This document shows positions 55,277 through 64,000 of a DNA stretch of 64,000 bases, one piece after another; positions within the stretch are counted from its first letter, which is position 1; the number at the start of each line of letters is the position of its first letter. Origin of the DNA: Longimicrobiales bacterium (GTDB lineage Bacteria; Gemmatimonadota; Gemmatimonadetes; Longimicrobiales; Gaopeijiaceae); assembly GCA_958296005.1 (NCBI GenBank), contig CATQHQ010000001.1:574134-638133 (forward strand), given 5' to 3'. The notes under the pieces are model-generated. The model did not search any database, was not told where the DNA came from, and saw only the letters and a program-made list of their open reading frames with translations. The translations under genes and the position numbers were made by a program.

Positions 55277-56999
55277 GTGCGACAAGGGCCAAGGGAGCGT
55301 GGAGGAGTTGAGGCGGCGGCTGCGCCGGATCGACGGACGAGGCTACGCCGCGTACCGAGAGCTGATGGGGAGCTGGATTCTACCCGGATTCATATTGGAC
55401 GTTCGCCACGTTCAACGCGACCCCTTCGCCCCGGCAAGCCGGATGGCGGCGAGGCTGTCGCCGGAGCAGGCGGGCTTCCCGCCAAGCGCGATCGCGACGG
55501 CTTCCCGGAGGACGGGAGTGTCGTGCTTTCTGGCGCGACGTTTTGCAGCCGCGGCCCGTCGCGCCCGAGGGCACGGACGCCGCGGTGAGATCGCCATGAC
55601 GGACCCGGGGCAGGTCGTGCTCCCCAACACCGCCGTCCACGTGAGGCAGGACGGGTCGCTGGAGGCCCGGTTCACGGTGGGACTGCCCGCGGCAGGACGA
55701 CGGGTCCTGGGCCGGGCCGCGGACCAGCTGCTGGGCGACGCCCTGCCGACCCTGGTGGACGCGACCCTGCGCTTCGCGGCCCACGACCCGCTCGACGTCG
55801 CCCGCCACGCCGAAGCCAGCGAAGACGCCGACGCCCTCCGGGACCAGCTGCCGGAGCGGGGCTTGGTCGCCTTTCTGGCCGACGGCTCGCTCCTTCCCCG
55901 GCGCAGCGGCACCGACGACCGCCCCCTCGCCCGGGAGCAGACCGTTCTCTTCATGTCGCCGCCGACGTTCCGGGTCGTGCTGGAGCGGCCAAACGGATCG
56001 CCCGTGCCGGGGATGGGCGTCCCACGGGGGGTGACGTTGCTGGTCGGCGGCGGCTACCACGGCAAGTCCACGGTGCTGGACGCGGTGGCCCGGGGCGTCT
56101 ACAACCATCGCCCCGGCGACGGGCGGGAGCTGGTGGTCACGGACCCTGCCGCCATGAAGGTGCAGGCCGAGGACGGGCGCCCCGTGGCGGGCGTGGACAT
56201 CTCGCCGTTCATCGGCGCGCTCCCCGGCGGCCAGGACACGACGAGCTTCTCCACCCTGAACGCCTCCGGCTCCACCAGCCAAGCCGCTGCGGTGATCGAG
56301 GCGCTGGAGGCGGGGTCCCGCTTCCTTCTTGTGGACGAAGACACGGCGGCCAGCAACTTCATGATCCGGGACCGTCGGATGCAGGCGCTGGTCCGGGCCG
56401 AAGACGAGCCGATCACTCCCTTCATCGACCGCGTGCGGAGCCTCTACGAGGATGCCGGCGCCAGCGTGCTCCTGGTGGTGGGCGGCTCCGGCGACTACCT
56501 GGACGTGGCCGACCACGTGATCGGCATGATCCGCTACCGGCCGCTGGACCTGACTGCCCGCGCCAGGGAGGTGGCCGCCGCCTTCCCCACTGGCCGCCGA
56601 AGCTGCGGGGGCGCCGTCCGCTGGCCCGCCCGCAACCGTTGCCCGAACCCGGACTCGGTGCGCTCCCAGCGTGGCCGGCGGCAGCAGAGCATCAGAGCGC
56701 GCGACCGCCAAGTGGTGGACTTCGGCGAGCAGCGGATCAACCTCGCCGGCGTGTCCCAGATCGTGTCCGAGGCCCAGGCCCGCGCGGTTGCTCTCGCCGT
56801 CGCCCACGCCCGCCGGTTCATGGGGAAGGACCGGACCGTCGAGGACGTGTTGAAGGCGCTTGGGACGTCAATAGCCGAGAGGGGCTTGGACGTTCTGGAT
56901 CCGCGACGCGCGGGAGACCTTGCGATGCCTCGGTTGCAAGAGGTCGCCGCCGCCCTCAATAGACTCGAAGCCGTCTCTCTGTACCGAGAAGCGCGTTAG
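55275..56999 (+). CDS. ABC-class ATPase of the P-loop PF09818-type family
   Basis: A 574-residue predicted ATPase. The N-terminus (LRRRLRRIDGRGYAAYRELM, HVQRDPFAPASRM) and the central VLPNTAVHVRQDG match the uncharacterised ATPase of the ABC class. Walker A is GGGYHGKSTVLDAV (about 258-270), and Walker B is RFLLVDEDTAASNFM, followed by MQALVRAEDEPITPF. The basic stretch around residue 460 (RSQRGRRQQSIRARDRQV) could contact nucleic acid. The role is unknown. ATG 55275 is favoured because the conserved domain begins within ten residues of it. Confidence 0.85.
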   Translation: MCDKGQGSVEELRRRLRRIDGRGYAAYRELMGSWILPGFILDVRHVQRDPFAPASRMAARLSPEQAGFPPSAIATASRRTGVSCFLARRFAAAARRARGHGRRGEIAMTDPGQVVLPNTAVHVRQDGSLEARFTVGLPAAGRRVLGRAADQLLGDALPTLVDATLRFAAHDPLDVARHAEASEDADALRDQLPERGLVAFLADGSLLPRRSGTDDRPLAREQTVLFMSPPTFRVVLERPNGSPVPGMGVPRGVTLLVGGGYHGKSTVLDAVARGVYNHRPGDGRELVVTDPAAMKVQAEDGRPVAGVDISPFIGALPGGQDTTSFSTLNASGSTSQAAAVIEALEAGSRFLLVDEDTAASNFMIRDRRMQALVRAEDEPITPFIDRVRSLYEDAGASVLLVVGGSGDYLDVADHVIGMIRYRPLDLTARAREVAAAFPTGRRSCGGAVRWPARNRCPNPDSVRSQRGRRQQSIRARDRQVVDFGEQRINLAGVSQIVSEAQARAVALAVAHARRFMGKDRTVEDVLKALGTSIAERGLDVLDPRRAGDLAMPRLQEVAAALNRLEAVSLYREAR

Positions 57000-57030
57000 A
57001 GGGGCTCGTGCGCAGTGGCCCCGCCCGCGC

Positions 57031-57363
57031 CTACTCGTCGTCGTCCTCGTCCTCGTTCTTCTTCTCGGACTGGAGGGGCCCCGTCGCCTCGTCGTCCTCG
57101 GCCTCCTCCTCTTTCTCCGACCGGAGATGCCCCCCGTCCTCCAGGAGCTGTCGGAGACGGGCCTCCCGTTCGGGCAACGGCGTCTTGGAAATGTCGCGGG
57201 CCAGAGCGATTCTATCTTTCTCCTCCACGGTGTCCAGGGCGACGATCGGCGCTCCGTAGCGGAGCAGGATCCGCTTGGCGTCAACCGCTAACCGCTTGGC
57301 GTCATCCGCTAACGAGTTGTCCACAACCTTCCTCGCAAGAAAGAGATGAACCTCACCGAGCAT
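57031..57363 (-). CDS. Small acidic-tailed protein of unknown function
   Basis: A 110-residue protein starting at ATG 57363. The first 75 residues look folded (LFLARKVVDNSLADDAKRL, ILLRYGAPIVALDTVEEKD), and the last 30 are almost all acidic and Lys/Ser (SEKEEEAEDDEATG, KKNEDEDDDE). No ribosome site is seen, but a TATATT-like box a few bases upstream would allow a leaderless transcript. A 21-base tandem repeat within the gene (57271-57291 and 57292-57312) doubles the AKRL-type segment. No family was recognised. Confidence 0.55.
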   Translation of the reverse strand: MLGEVHLFLARKVVDNSLADDAKRLAVDAKRILLRYGAPIVALDTVEEKDRIALARDISKTPLPEREARLRQLLEDGGHLRSEKEEEAEDDEATGPLQSEKKNEDEDDDE

Positions 57364-57432
57364 CTAATATAGCAGACGCGCACAACCTGACGGGCAACGT
57401 TCCACGCGAGCTGCGGCAGCTCGTGCGCGACT

Positions 57433-58296
57433 TCAGCTCATCGGATCATTGCGGCCCACAACCCGGGCGGCGGAGCCGGCGATCAACGGGTCCGGCCCCG
57501 TCACGACGGACGCTTCCTTGTCGGGGTAGGGCAGTGCGGACAGGAAGTGCTGCATGCACGCCAGCCTAGCCCGCTTCTTGTCGTCGGACTTGATGACGGT
57601 CCAGGGCGCGTCGGCGGTGTCGGTGTAGAAGAACATCGCCTTCTTGGCCTCGGTGTATTCGGACCACTTGTCCAGCGACGCGATGTCGACGGGGGATATC
57701 TTCCACTGCTTCAGCGGGCTGGTCTCTCGGCTCTCGAAGCGGAGCGCCTGCTCGTCCTGCGACACCGAGAACCAGTACTTGAAGAGGCGGATTCCGCTGT
57801 TGACCAGCATCCGTTCCAGTTCGGGGCACTGACGCAGGAACTCCAAGTACTCCTGGCCGGTGCAGAACCCCATCACCCGCTCCACGCCCGCTCGGTTGTA
57901 CCAGGAACGGTCGAAGAGGACGATCTCGCCGGCCGTGGGTAGATGCTTGACGTAGCGCTGGAAGTACCACTGGCCGCGCTCCACGTCTCCGGGCTTGTCC
58001 AAGGCGACGACCCGGGCGCTACGAGGGTTCATGTGCTCCATGAAGCGCTTGATCGTGCCTCCCTTGCCGGCGGCGTCCCGGCCCTCGAAGAGCACCACGA
58101 TCTTGACGCCGGACTGCCTGACCCAGCGCTGGACCTTGAGGAGCTCCACCTGCAGTCGCGCCTTCTCCGCTTCGTACGCCTTGCGTCCCAGCTTGCGTTC
58201 GTAGGGGTAGACCCCTTCGCGGAAGACCGCCTCGATCGTGACGGGCTTGGCGAGGTTGCCGTCGTCGGTGCCGGGGTTGCGAGAGTCGCGGATCAC
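57433..58296 (-). CDS. ppk2: Polyphosphate kinase 2 (class I type)
   Basis: A 287-residue kinase starting at GTG 58296 with a GGAGGA site close upstream. The P-loop is FEGRDAAGKGGTIKRFMEHM and the lid is DRSWYNRAGVERVMGF; LIKYW-like FKYWFSVSQDEQ and DKWSEYTEAKKAM are also typical. It makes nucleoside triphosphates from diphosphates with polyphosphate, or the reverse. The GTG overlaps the SixA stop (GTGA), so the two are co-translated. One-domain length is normal for this class. Confidence 0.93.
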   Translation of the reverse strand: MIRDSRNPGTDDGNLAKPVTIEAVFREGVYPYERKLGRKAYEAEKARLQVELLKVQRWVRQSGVKIVVLFEGRDAAGKGGTIKRFMEHMNPRSARVVALDKPGDVERGQWYFQRYVKHLPTAGEIVLFDRSWYNRAGVERVMGFCTGQEYLEFLRQCPELERMLVNSGIRLFKYWFSVSQDEQALRFESRETSPLKQWKISPVDIASLDKWSEYTEAKKAMFFYTDTADAPWTVIKSDDKKRARLACMQHFLSALPYPDKEASVVTGPDPLIAGSAARVVGRNDPMS

Positions 58297-58811
58297 GAGT
58301 CCTCCAGTCTCCGGGGCAGGACCAGCATCACCATTTCGCCTCCTTGCGCCACGTCCTGCCAGCCGTTGCCGTCCAACGCGACCACCACGGCCGTGCCGGT
58401 TGGCATGCCGACCCGGAGCGTACGGAACTCCTCCGCGTCCGCGCGCCGGGAGAGGTGCAAGGCCAGCTGGAAGATCCCCGGGTTGTGGCCCAGCACCATC
58501 AGCGTCTGCACCTCCGGCGGCGCCGAAGCGACGACCTCCAAGATCGTCTCGAGCGACGCCAAGTAGAGATCGGGATGGAAGCGCGCCTCCGGGCCGGTGC
58601 CGAAGCCGGGCGCCATGAGGCTCCACGTCTCCCGAGTCCGAGCCGACGTGCTGGAGTACGCCAGATCGGGCACGTGGCCGGCGTCGCTCAACGTCGCCGC
58701 GACGATCGGCGCCACCCGCCGCCCACGGGCGTTCAGAGGCCGATCGTGGTCCGCCAACGAGTGGTCGTCCCAGCTGGATTTGGCGTGTCGGACTGCGATC
58801 AGGTGTCGCAC
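58293..58811 (-). CDS. sixA: SixA-type phosphohistidine phosphatase
   Basis: A 172-residue histidine-phosphatase-superfamily protein starting at ATG 58811. It has the RHG-type motif IAVRHAKSSWDDHSLADHDR, SSTSARTRETW, and the second catalytic His in MVLGHNPGIFQLALHL. SixA proteins remove phosphate from histidine on phosphotransfer proteins. The pairing with PPK2 in one overlapping operon suggests a common phosphate or energy control circuit, an inference from gene order. Confidence 0.9.
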   Translation of the reverse strand: MRHLIAVRHAKSSWDDHSLADHDRPLNARGRRVAPIVAATLSDAGHVPDLAYSSTSARTRETWSLMAPGFGTGPEARFHPDLYLASLETILEVVASAPPEVQTLMVLGHNPGIFQLALHLSRRADAEEFRTLRVGMPTGTAVVVALDGNGWQDVAQGGEMVMLVLPRRLEDS

Positions 58812-58895
58812 AGGCGTTGCTCCATCTTCGTTTGCCTTGCCCTGTTATCAATGGCACGTTGGAGCCAAAACCGAAAGGGCCAAGGGGAGGAACCG

Positions 58896-60089
58896 ATGAT
58901 GCGACGTGCCGCTGGACGAAGTGCACCGGCCTCGGCGGGCGTCTGGGGGTCGGCGACCGCTCTGGGCTTGGCGGTCGCCCTGTTCCTGGCGTCCCCGCCG
59001 CTGTCGGCCCAGCCCGTGTCGTCCCAGCTCCCCGCCGCTTGGGGCCCGCTGGTCGCCCAGTTCGCCGCCGAGCTCGCAGCGGATGTGGAGCACGACGCCG
59101 TCGGAGGCGTCACCGCGGCCCTGGCCAGGGACGGCGAGCTGCTGTGGTCCGCGGGGTTCGGCTGGGCCGACCGGGAGGATCGCCGGCTGGCCGGACGCGA
59201 GACGATCTACCGGGTCGGCTCGATCTCCAAGTCCGTCACCGCGGTGCTCATGGCGATCTTGGCTCGGGACGGCACCGTGTCGCTCGACGCTCCCTTGCAG
59301 GAGTTCGTCCCCGAGATCCGACGGCTCCGGCACCGACCCCCGGGTGCCGCCCCGGTGTTGCGACAGGTGGCGAGCCACACCGCCGGCTTCGTTCGCGAGC
59401 CGATGCTGGCCGGCGCGGCGGCGGGACCGATCGGCCTGTGGAAGGCCCGCATCCTGGCGTCGATCCCTACGACCGGCTACCAAGCCTCGCCGGGCGCCGA
59501 GTACTCGTACTCCAACATCGGCTTCGGAATCCTGGGACTGGCGCTGGAGCGAGCCGCCGGCGAGCCGTTCATGGATCAGGTCGAGGAGCGGATCTTCCGC
59601 CCCTTGGGCATGGGCAGCAGCACCTTCGTCGTGGACGGCCGTCTCCAGCCCCGGCTTGCCACGGGGTACGCCAACGGCGGCGACGGCCGAGTGGACGCGG
59701 CAGGACCTGCCCGGGAACATGCGGGACGGGGCTACAAGGTGCCGAACGGCGGCGTCTACTCCACGGTGCACGACTTGGCGGCTTTCGCCGCAGGAGTCAT
59801 GGAACGCGGCGGCGCGGACCTGCTGGGCGACGCGATGCGAAGCGAGGTCCTCTCGGTCCAGACCCCCGAAGACCCGGACGCGGGCTACGGGCTCGGCTTC
59901 TCGGTGGCTTCCGTGGACGGCCGCCTCTACGCGGGTCACGGCGGTTCCGTCGCCGGGTACACGGCGCATCTGCTCTTCGAACCGGCCACGGGGCTGACCG
60001 TCGTTCTCCTTCGCAACTACAACCGAGGCAGGACGAACCTAGGGACCGCGGCGCGGGGCCTGCTCGTCAGCCTGCCTCGACAGGAGTGA
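58896..60089 (+). CDS. Class C beta-lactamase-like serine hydrolase, exported
   Basis: A 397-residue protein starting at ATG 58896 after AGGGGAGGA (ATG 58899 is also possible). The signal peptide ends PLSAQP. The serine active site is SISK at about 110 (YRVGSISKSVTAVLM), the second motif is YSYSNIGFGILGL at about 206, and the third is GHGGSVAGY near 348. Members include beta-lactamases, D-aminopeptidases and esterases; the lack of a standard KTG in the third motif argues against a plain beta-lactamase. It is divergent from SixA, with 84 bases between. Confidence 0.88.
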   Translation: MMRRAAGRSAPASAGVWGSATALGLAVALFLASPPLSAQPVSSQLPAAWGPLVAQFAAELAADVEHDAVGGVTAALARDGELLWSAGFGWADREDRRLAGRETIYRVGSISKSVTAVLMAILARDGTVSLDAPLQEFVPEIRRLRHRPPGAAPVLRQVASHTAGFVREPMLAGAAAGPIGLWKARILASIPTTGYQASPGAEYSYSNIGFGILGLALERAAGEPFMDQVEERIFRPLGMGSSTFVVDGRLQPRLATGYANGGDGRVDAAGPAREHAGRGYKVPNGGVYSTVHDLAAFAAGVMERGGADLLGDAMRSEVLSVQTPEDPDAGYGLGFSVASVDGRLYAGHGGSVAGYTAHLLFEPATGLTVVLLRNYNRGRTNLGTAARGLLVSLPRQE

Positions 60090-60247
60090 TGCCAGAAGGC
60101 CACGAGTTACGGGCGCCCCCGGCGGTGTGGGTGCGGTGGGCGTAGTTGCCAGCGACGCCGGCCAGCCGGCATCTGCGTTATCTTGCCGAGCTGCAACGAC
60201 TTCTAGCGGACTCCCCTGCAACGACAACCCATAAGGAGAACCGACGA

Positions 60248-61057
60248 ATGGCGGACACGCCCAACGGCCGCTTGTGCTGGCACGAACTGATGGTCCCGAA
60301 CATGGACGCGGCGAAGGAGTTCTACGGCCGCGTTGCCGGATGGACGACCACCGTGTGGGAAGGGGCCGCCGGTCCCTACACGATGTGGATGAACGGCGAG
60401 ACGCCGGTCGGCGGCATGATGACCCTGACCGAAGAGCAGCAGAAGCACGGCACGCCCCCCTGCTGGCTCGCCTACGTCTCCACGCCGGACGCGAACGGCA
60501 CCGTGGCCAAGATCAAGGAGCTGGGCGGCGGCGTGATCCACGAGATGGCCGTGCCCGAGGTGGGTCGGTTCGCGGTGGTGTCGGACCCGCAGGGCGGCGT
60601 GTTCGCCGTGCTCGAACCCGAGAGCGACACCCCGGGCCACGACGGGCCGCCCGGGGTCGGCGAGTTCTCGTGGCACGAGCTGGCCACCACCGACTGGGAG
60701 GCGGCGATGCCGTTCTACGCCGAGGTCTTCGGCTGGCAGGAGTCCAGCCGCATGGACATGGGCGAGGCGGGCATCTACCAGATGTTCGGACGGGGCGCCC
60801 ACCCCCTGGGCGGCATCTTCAACAAGCCGCCCGAGATGCCCGTCGTCGCTTGGCTCATGTACGTCCGCGTGCCCGACGTGAACGTCGCCGTCGAGACGGT
60901 GAAGGAGCTGGGGGGCAAGGTCCTCCACGGACCGATGGAGGTCCCGGGGGGCGACTTCATCGCCAGCTGTCAGGACCCGCAGGGCGCCTACTTCGCCGTC
61001 CACGCCGTGACTTGCGCCGAAGAGCAGGAGGACGACTGCCCGGACGACTCGAAGTGA
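60248..61057 (+). CDS. VOC-superfamily protein with two glyoxalase-like domains
   Basis: A 269-residue protein starting at ATG 60248 after ATAAGGAGAA. It has two tandem vicinal-oxygen-chelate domains: WHELMVPNMDAAKEFYG to about 125 and WHELATTDWEAAMPFYAEVF to about 255. Each opens with the same WHEL motif and ends with the DPQGGVFAVLEPE or DPQGAYFAVHAV pattern. A Cys- and acid-rich tail (CAEEQEDDCPDD) follows. This resembles known 27-kDa antigen-like VOC proteins. The substrate is unknown. The next gene overlaps by GTGA. Confidence 0.9.
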   Translation: MADTPNGRLCWHELMVPNMDAAKEFYGRVAGWTTTVWEGAAGPYTMWMNGETPVGGMMTLTEEQQKHGTPPCWLAYVSTPDANGTVAKIKELGGGVIHEMAVPEVGRFAVVSDPQGGVFAVLEPESDTPGHDGPPGVGEFSWHELATTDWEAAMPFYAEVFGWQESSRMDMGEAGIYQMFGRGAHPLGGIFNKPPEMPVVAWLMYVRVPDVNVAVETVKELGGKVLHGPMEVPGGDFIASCQDPQGAYFAVHAVTCAEEQEDDCPDDSK

Positions 61058-62745
61058 CGGAAGCCGGCGTCGGCGCGCGTTCGGACAACACCCGGGCGGC
61101 CGCGGGCGCCGGGCTTCTGCTGCTCCTCGCAGCCGCCTGCTTCCCAGGCGCGCCCCCAGTCGCTGACTTGGTCGTGGCCGGGGGCGTCGTCGTGGACGGC
61201 TTGGGCGGGCCGCCGACGCCTGGGACGGTCGCGATCACGGGCGCCGAGATCGTCTCGGTCGGCGACGCCGCTGCGGAGGGGCGCGACACGCTGGATGCGA
61301 CAGGCTTGGTCGTCGCCCCCGGCTTCATCGACGTCCACAGTCACACGCCCCCCTTCCTGGCGATGCCGGCCAACCGTCTGAACGAAGGCGTCGTCCGCCA
61401 AGGCGTTGCCACGGTGATCGGCGGACCCGACGGGGGCTTCGCGCCGTCGGTGATCGAGCAGCTGTCGGAGGCGTACGCCAGCCACGGTACCGGCACCAAC
61501 GTGGCGTTCTACGTGGGCCACAACGGGATCCGTCGGGAGGTGATGGGCGACGACCAGCGGCGCGCTCCCACGGTCGAGGAGCTGGATCGGATGCGGGCCC
61601 TGGTGCGGGAGGGCATGGAGATCGGCGCCCTCGGCTTCTCCACGGGGCTGATGTACGAGCCCGGGATGTTCTCGGAGACGGCGGAAGTGGTCGCCCTGGC
61701 GCAGGTGGCGGCGGATTACGGCGGCATCTACGACTCCCATGTGCGCAACCCGGTCCACGACTTCGTGGGGTCGGACCGGGAAGTGGTGGAGGTCGCCGAG
61801 CTGGCTGGGTTGCCGGGGAAGATCGGGCACCTGAAGGCGGTGGGGCTCCACAACGAGGGCGCGATCGCGGAGATCGTCGCCTTGGTGGAGGAGGCCCGGG
61901 AGCGGGGCGTGCCGATCGTCTCGGACCAGTACCCCTACGACGGCGCGGCCACCGCCAGCCTGGCAGGGATCGTGGTGGCGCCGCCGGGCGTGGACGGGCT
62001 GGACGCCTTCCGGGCGATGGGGCGGGAAGGCCGAACCGACGAAGGGATCGCCCAGCTGAAGGCGGCCCTCGGGGACCCGGCCAAGCGCGAGCAGCTGCGG
62101 GTGGCCAGCGAGAACGGCGTGGACGGCGGGTTCGCGTGGCTGAAGGCGACGGGGTACACCAGCATGAGGATCACCAGCTCGCGGGACTACCCGGAGCTGA
62201 TGGGCGCATACCTCTCCGAGATCGCCGAGCGGCGGGGCGTCGGCGGCTTCGACGCGGTGGCCGACATGATCGTCGGCGCGGCCCACCCCGTGAACCTGAC
62301 GCTGGGCGCCATCAAAGAGCACGATGTGCGCCGGCTCATGGTCCAGCCGTGGAACATGATCGCCAGCGACGGCGCTTTCGCAGACGGCTCCGATTCGCCC
62401 TCGGGACATCCTCGGAGCGCAGGCACCTTCCCCCGCCTGCTGGGCCACTACGTGCGGGACGAAGGGGTCCTCTCGCTGGAAGAAGCGGTGCGGAAGATCA
62501 CGTCGCTGCCGGCGGAGTTCCACGGGCTGACGGACCGAGGCCGCTTGACGCCGGGCGCCCGAGCCGACGTCGTCGTCTTCGATCCGGCGACGATCATCGA
62601 CCGTTCCGACTGGGACCACCCCCAGCGCTTTGCCGAAGGCGTGGTCCACCTGGTGGTGAACGGCGTTTCAGTGCTGAGGGACGGCGCGATGACCGGAGAA
62701 GCCCCCGGCCAAGTGGTGAAGCCGACGGGAGGACGCTCCCCCTAG
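61054..62745 (+). CDS. N-acyl-D-amino-acid deacylase-like lipoprotein (second)
   Basis: A 563-residue amidohydrolase starting at GTG 61054, coupled to the VOC gene. The signal has LLLLAAAC as a lipobox. The motifs are GFIDVHSHTPPFL (DxHxH), GFSTGLMYEPGMF, YDSHVRNP, KIGHLKAVGLHN, SDQYPYDGAATASL, and NMIASDGAFADG near the end. It belongs to the same family as the protein at 49835-51418 and probably acts on different acylated or D-residue peptides. No tight partner is apparent apart from the VOC protein. Confidence 0.9.
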   Translation: MTEAGVGARSDNTRAAAGAGLLLLLAAACFPGAPPVADLVVAGGVVVDGLGGPPTPGTVAITGAEIVSVGDAAAEGRDTLDATGLVVAPGFIDVHSHTPPFLAMPANRLNEGVVRQGVATVIGGPDGGFAPSVIEQLSEAYASHGTGTNVAFYVGHNGIRREVMGDDQRRAPTVEELDRMRALVREGMEIGALGFSTGLMYEPGMFSETAEVVALAQVAADYGGIYDSHVRNPVHDFVGSDREVVEVAELAGLPGKIGHLKAVGLHNEGAIAEIVALVEEARERGVPIVSDQYPYDGAATASLAGIVVAPPGVDGLDAFRAMGREGRTDEGIAQLKAALGDPAKREQLRVASENGVDGGFAWLKATGYTSMRITSSRDYPELMGAYLSEIAERRGVGGFDAVADMIVGAAHPVNLTLGAIKEHDVRRLMVQPWNMIASDGAFADGSDSPSGHPRSAGTFPRLLGHYVRDEGVLSLEEAVRKITSLPAEFHGLTDRGRLTPGARADVVVFDPATIIDRSDWDHPQRFAEGVVHLVVNGVSVLRDGAMTGEAPGQVVKPTGGRSP

Positions 62746-62770
62746 GCGGAGGGGACCGGTCGGACGCGCC

Positions 62771-63835
<1,065 letters not shown>

Positions 63836-63945
63836 TCGAGCTTTCGAGTCGGTTTTGGCTGTGGGCTGGCGTTGGCGGTCCTACATCGTGGGTCCCTACA
63901 ATGACCGATGGGGAGAAAGGGCGCAATTTGGAAGGAGACGAGGAA

Positions 63946-64000
63946 GTGACCGGATCGGCGAAGTGGACCAAGATCGTCGCGGGTTCCCGGCGTGCGACGC
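63946..64000 (+). CDS. Start of a gene cut by the window edge
   Basis: GTG 63946 follows AAGGAG at 63932-63937 with ideal spacing and opens a frame to the edge (VTGSAKWTKIVAGSRR). ATG 63901 in the same frame is an alternative but has no ribosome site. Only 18 codons are visible, so no function is suggested. Confidence 0.45.
   Translation, partial: MTGSAKWTKIVAGSRRAT

Noticed and set aside
63901-63945. ATG 63901 as the start of the last partial gene
   Set aside because: It lacks a ribosome site, while GTG 63946 in the same frame has a well-spaced AAGGAG.

Overview
The window is a GC-rich (about 70% by eye) bacterial chromosome segment with tightly packed genes, most of them in operons with 4-bp ATGA or GTGA overlaps. 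Several family combinations occur together: a SusC/SusD outer-membrane pair, two DUF5916 beta-barrel proteins, a VPS10/BNR-repeat exported protein, a Gld-type ABC module, DUF1111 di-heme lipoproteins, and many exported amidohydrolases and peptidases. With such high GC this points to Gemmatimonadota, perhaps a marine or host-associated lineage, rather than Bacteroidetes. That is an inference from gene content; no rRNA or tRNA gene was seen.

Layout. 1-9,149: the end of a DUF5916 protein, then three lipoproteins (DUF4399, PpiC-type isomerase, DUF1111 di-heme protein) and a four-gene Gld-like ABC exporter module. 9,291-15,407: a SusC/SusD pair ending at a strong hairpin, facing a second DUF1111 lipoprotein and a small lipoprotein on the other strand. 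15,487-21,032: a surface-glycan fragment (two GT4 glycosyltransferases, a Wzx-like flippase, a TylF-type methyltransferase) interleaved with two decayed ISNCY-like insertion sequences. 21,033-31,015: a thioesterase, a VPS10 protein, DUF5916, a relic of an AAA ATPase, and an amidohydrolase fused to a 5'-nucleotidase C-terminal domain whose N-terminal half is the next gene. 31,028-36,176: on the minus strand, a beta-helix protein lacking a start codon, a small membrane protein, two tandem-duplicated methyltransferases and a sodium:solute symporter with a small partner.

36,344-43,588 is a seven-gene histidine operon that appears to encode all ten biosynthetic steps, helped by two fusions: HisC joined to a HAD phosphatase (candidate histidinol-phosphatase) and HisA joined to HisI and HisE. 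43,704-64,000 carries accessory hydrolases and housekeeping genes: an amidohydrolase, a DinB-like protein, a TonB-like protein, an SDR enzyme, CtaB heme O synthase, an S58 peptidase, a D-aminoacylase with gamma-glutamyltransferase, a DUF3179 and beta-barrel pair, an ABC-class ATPase, PPK2 with SixA, a class C beta-lactamase-like protein, a VOC protein with a second D-aminoacylase, and a class I aldolase.

Taken together, the cell looks like a heterotroph that scavenges peptides, D-amino-acid conjugates and nucleotides in its envelope and imports oligomers through SusC/D, while making its own histidine. No CRISPR array or intact mobile element was found. The most unusual items are the protein fusions, the pair of IS relics around the methyltransferase, the start-less beta-helix gene and the pair of divergent genes whose start codons overlap.
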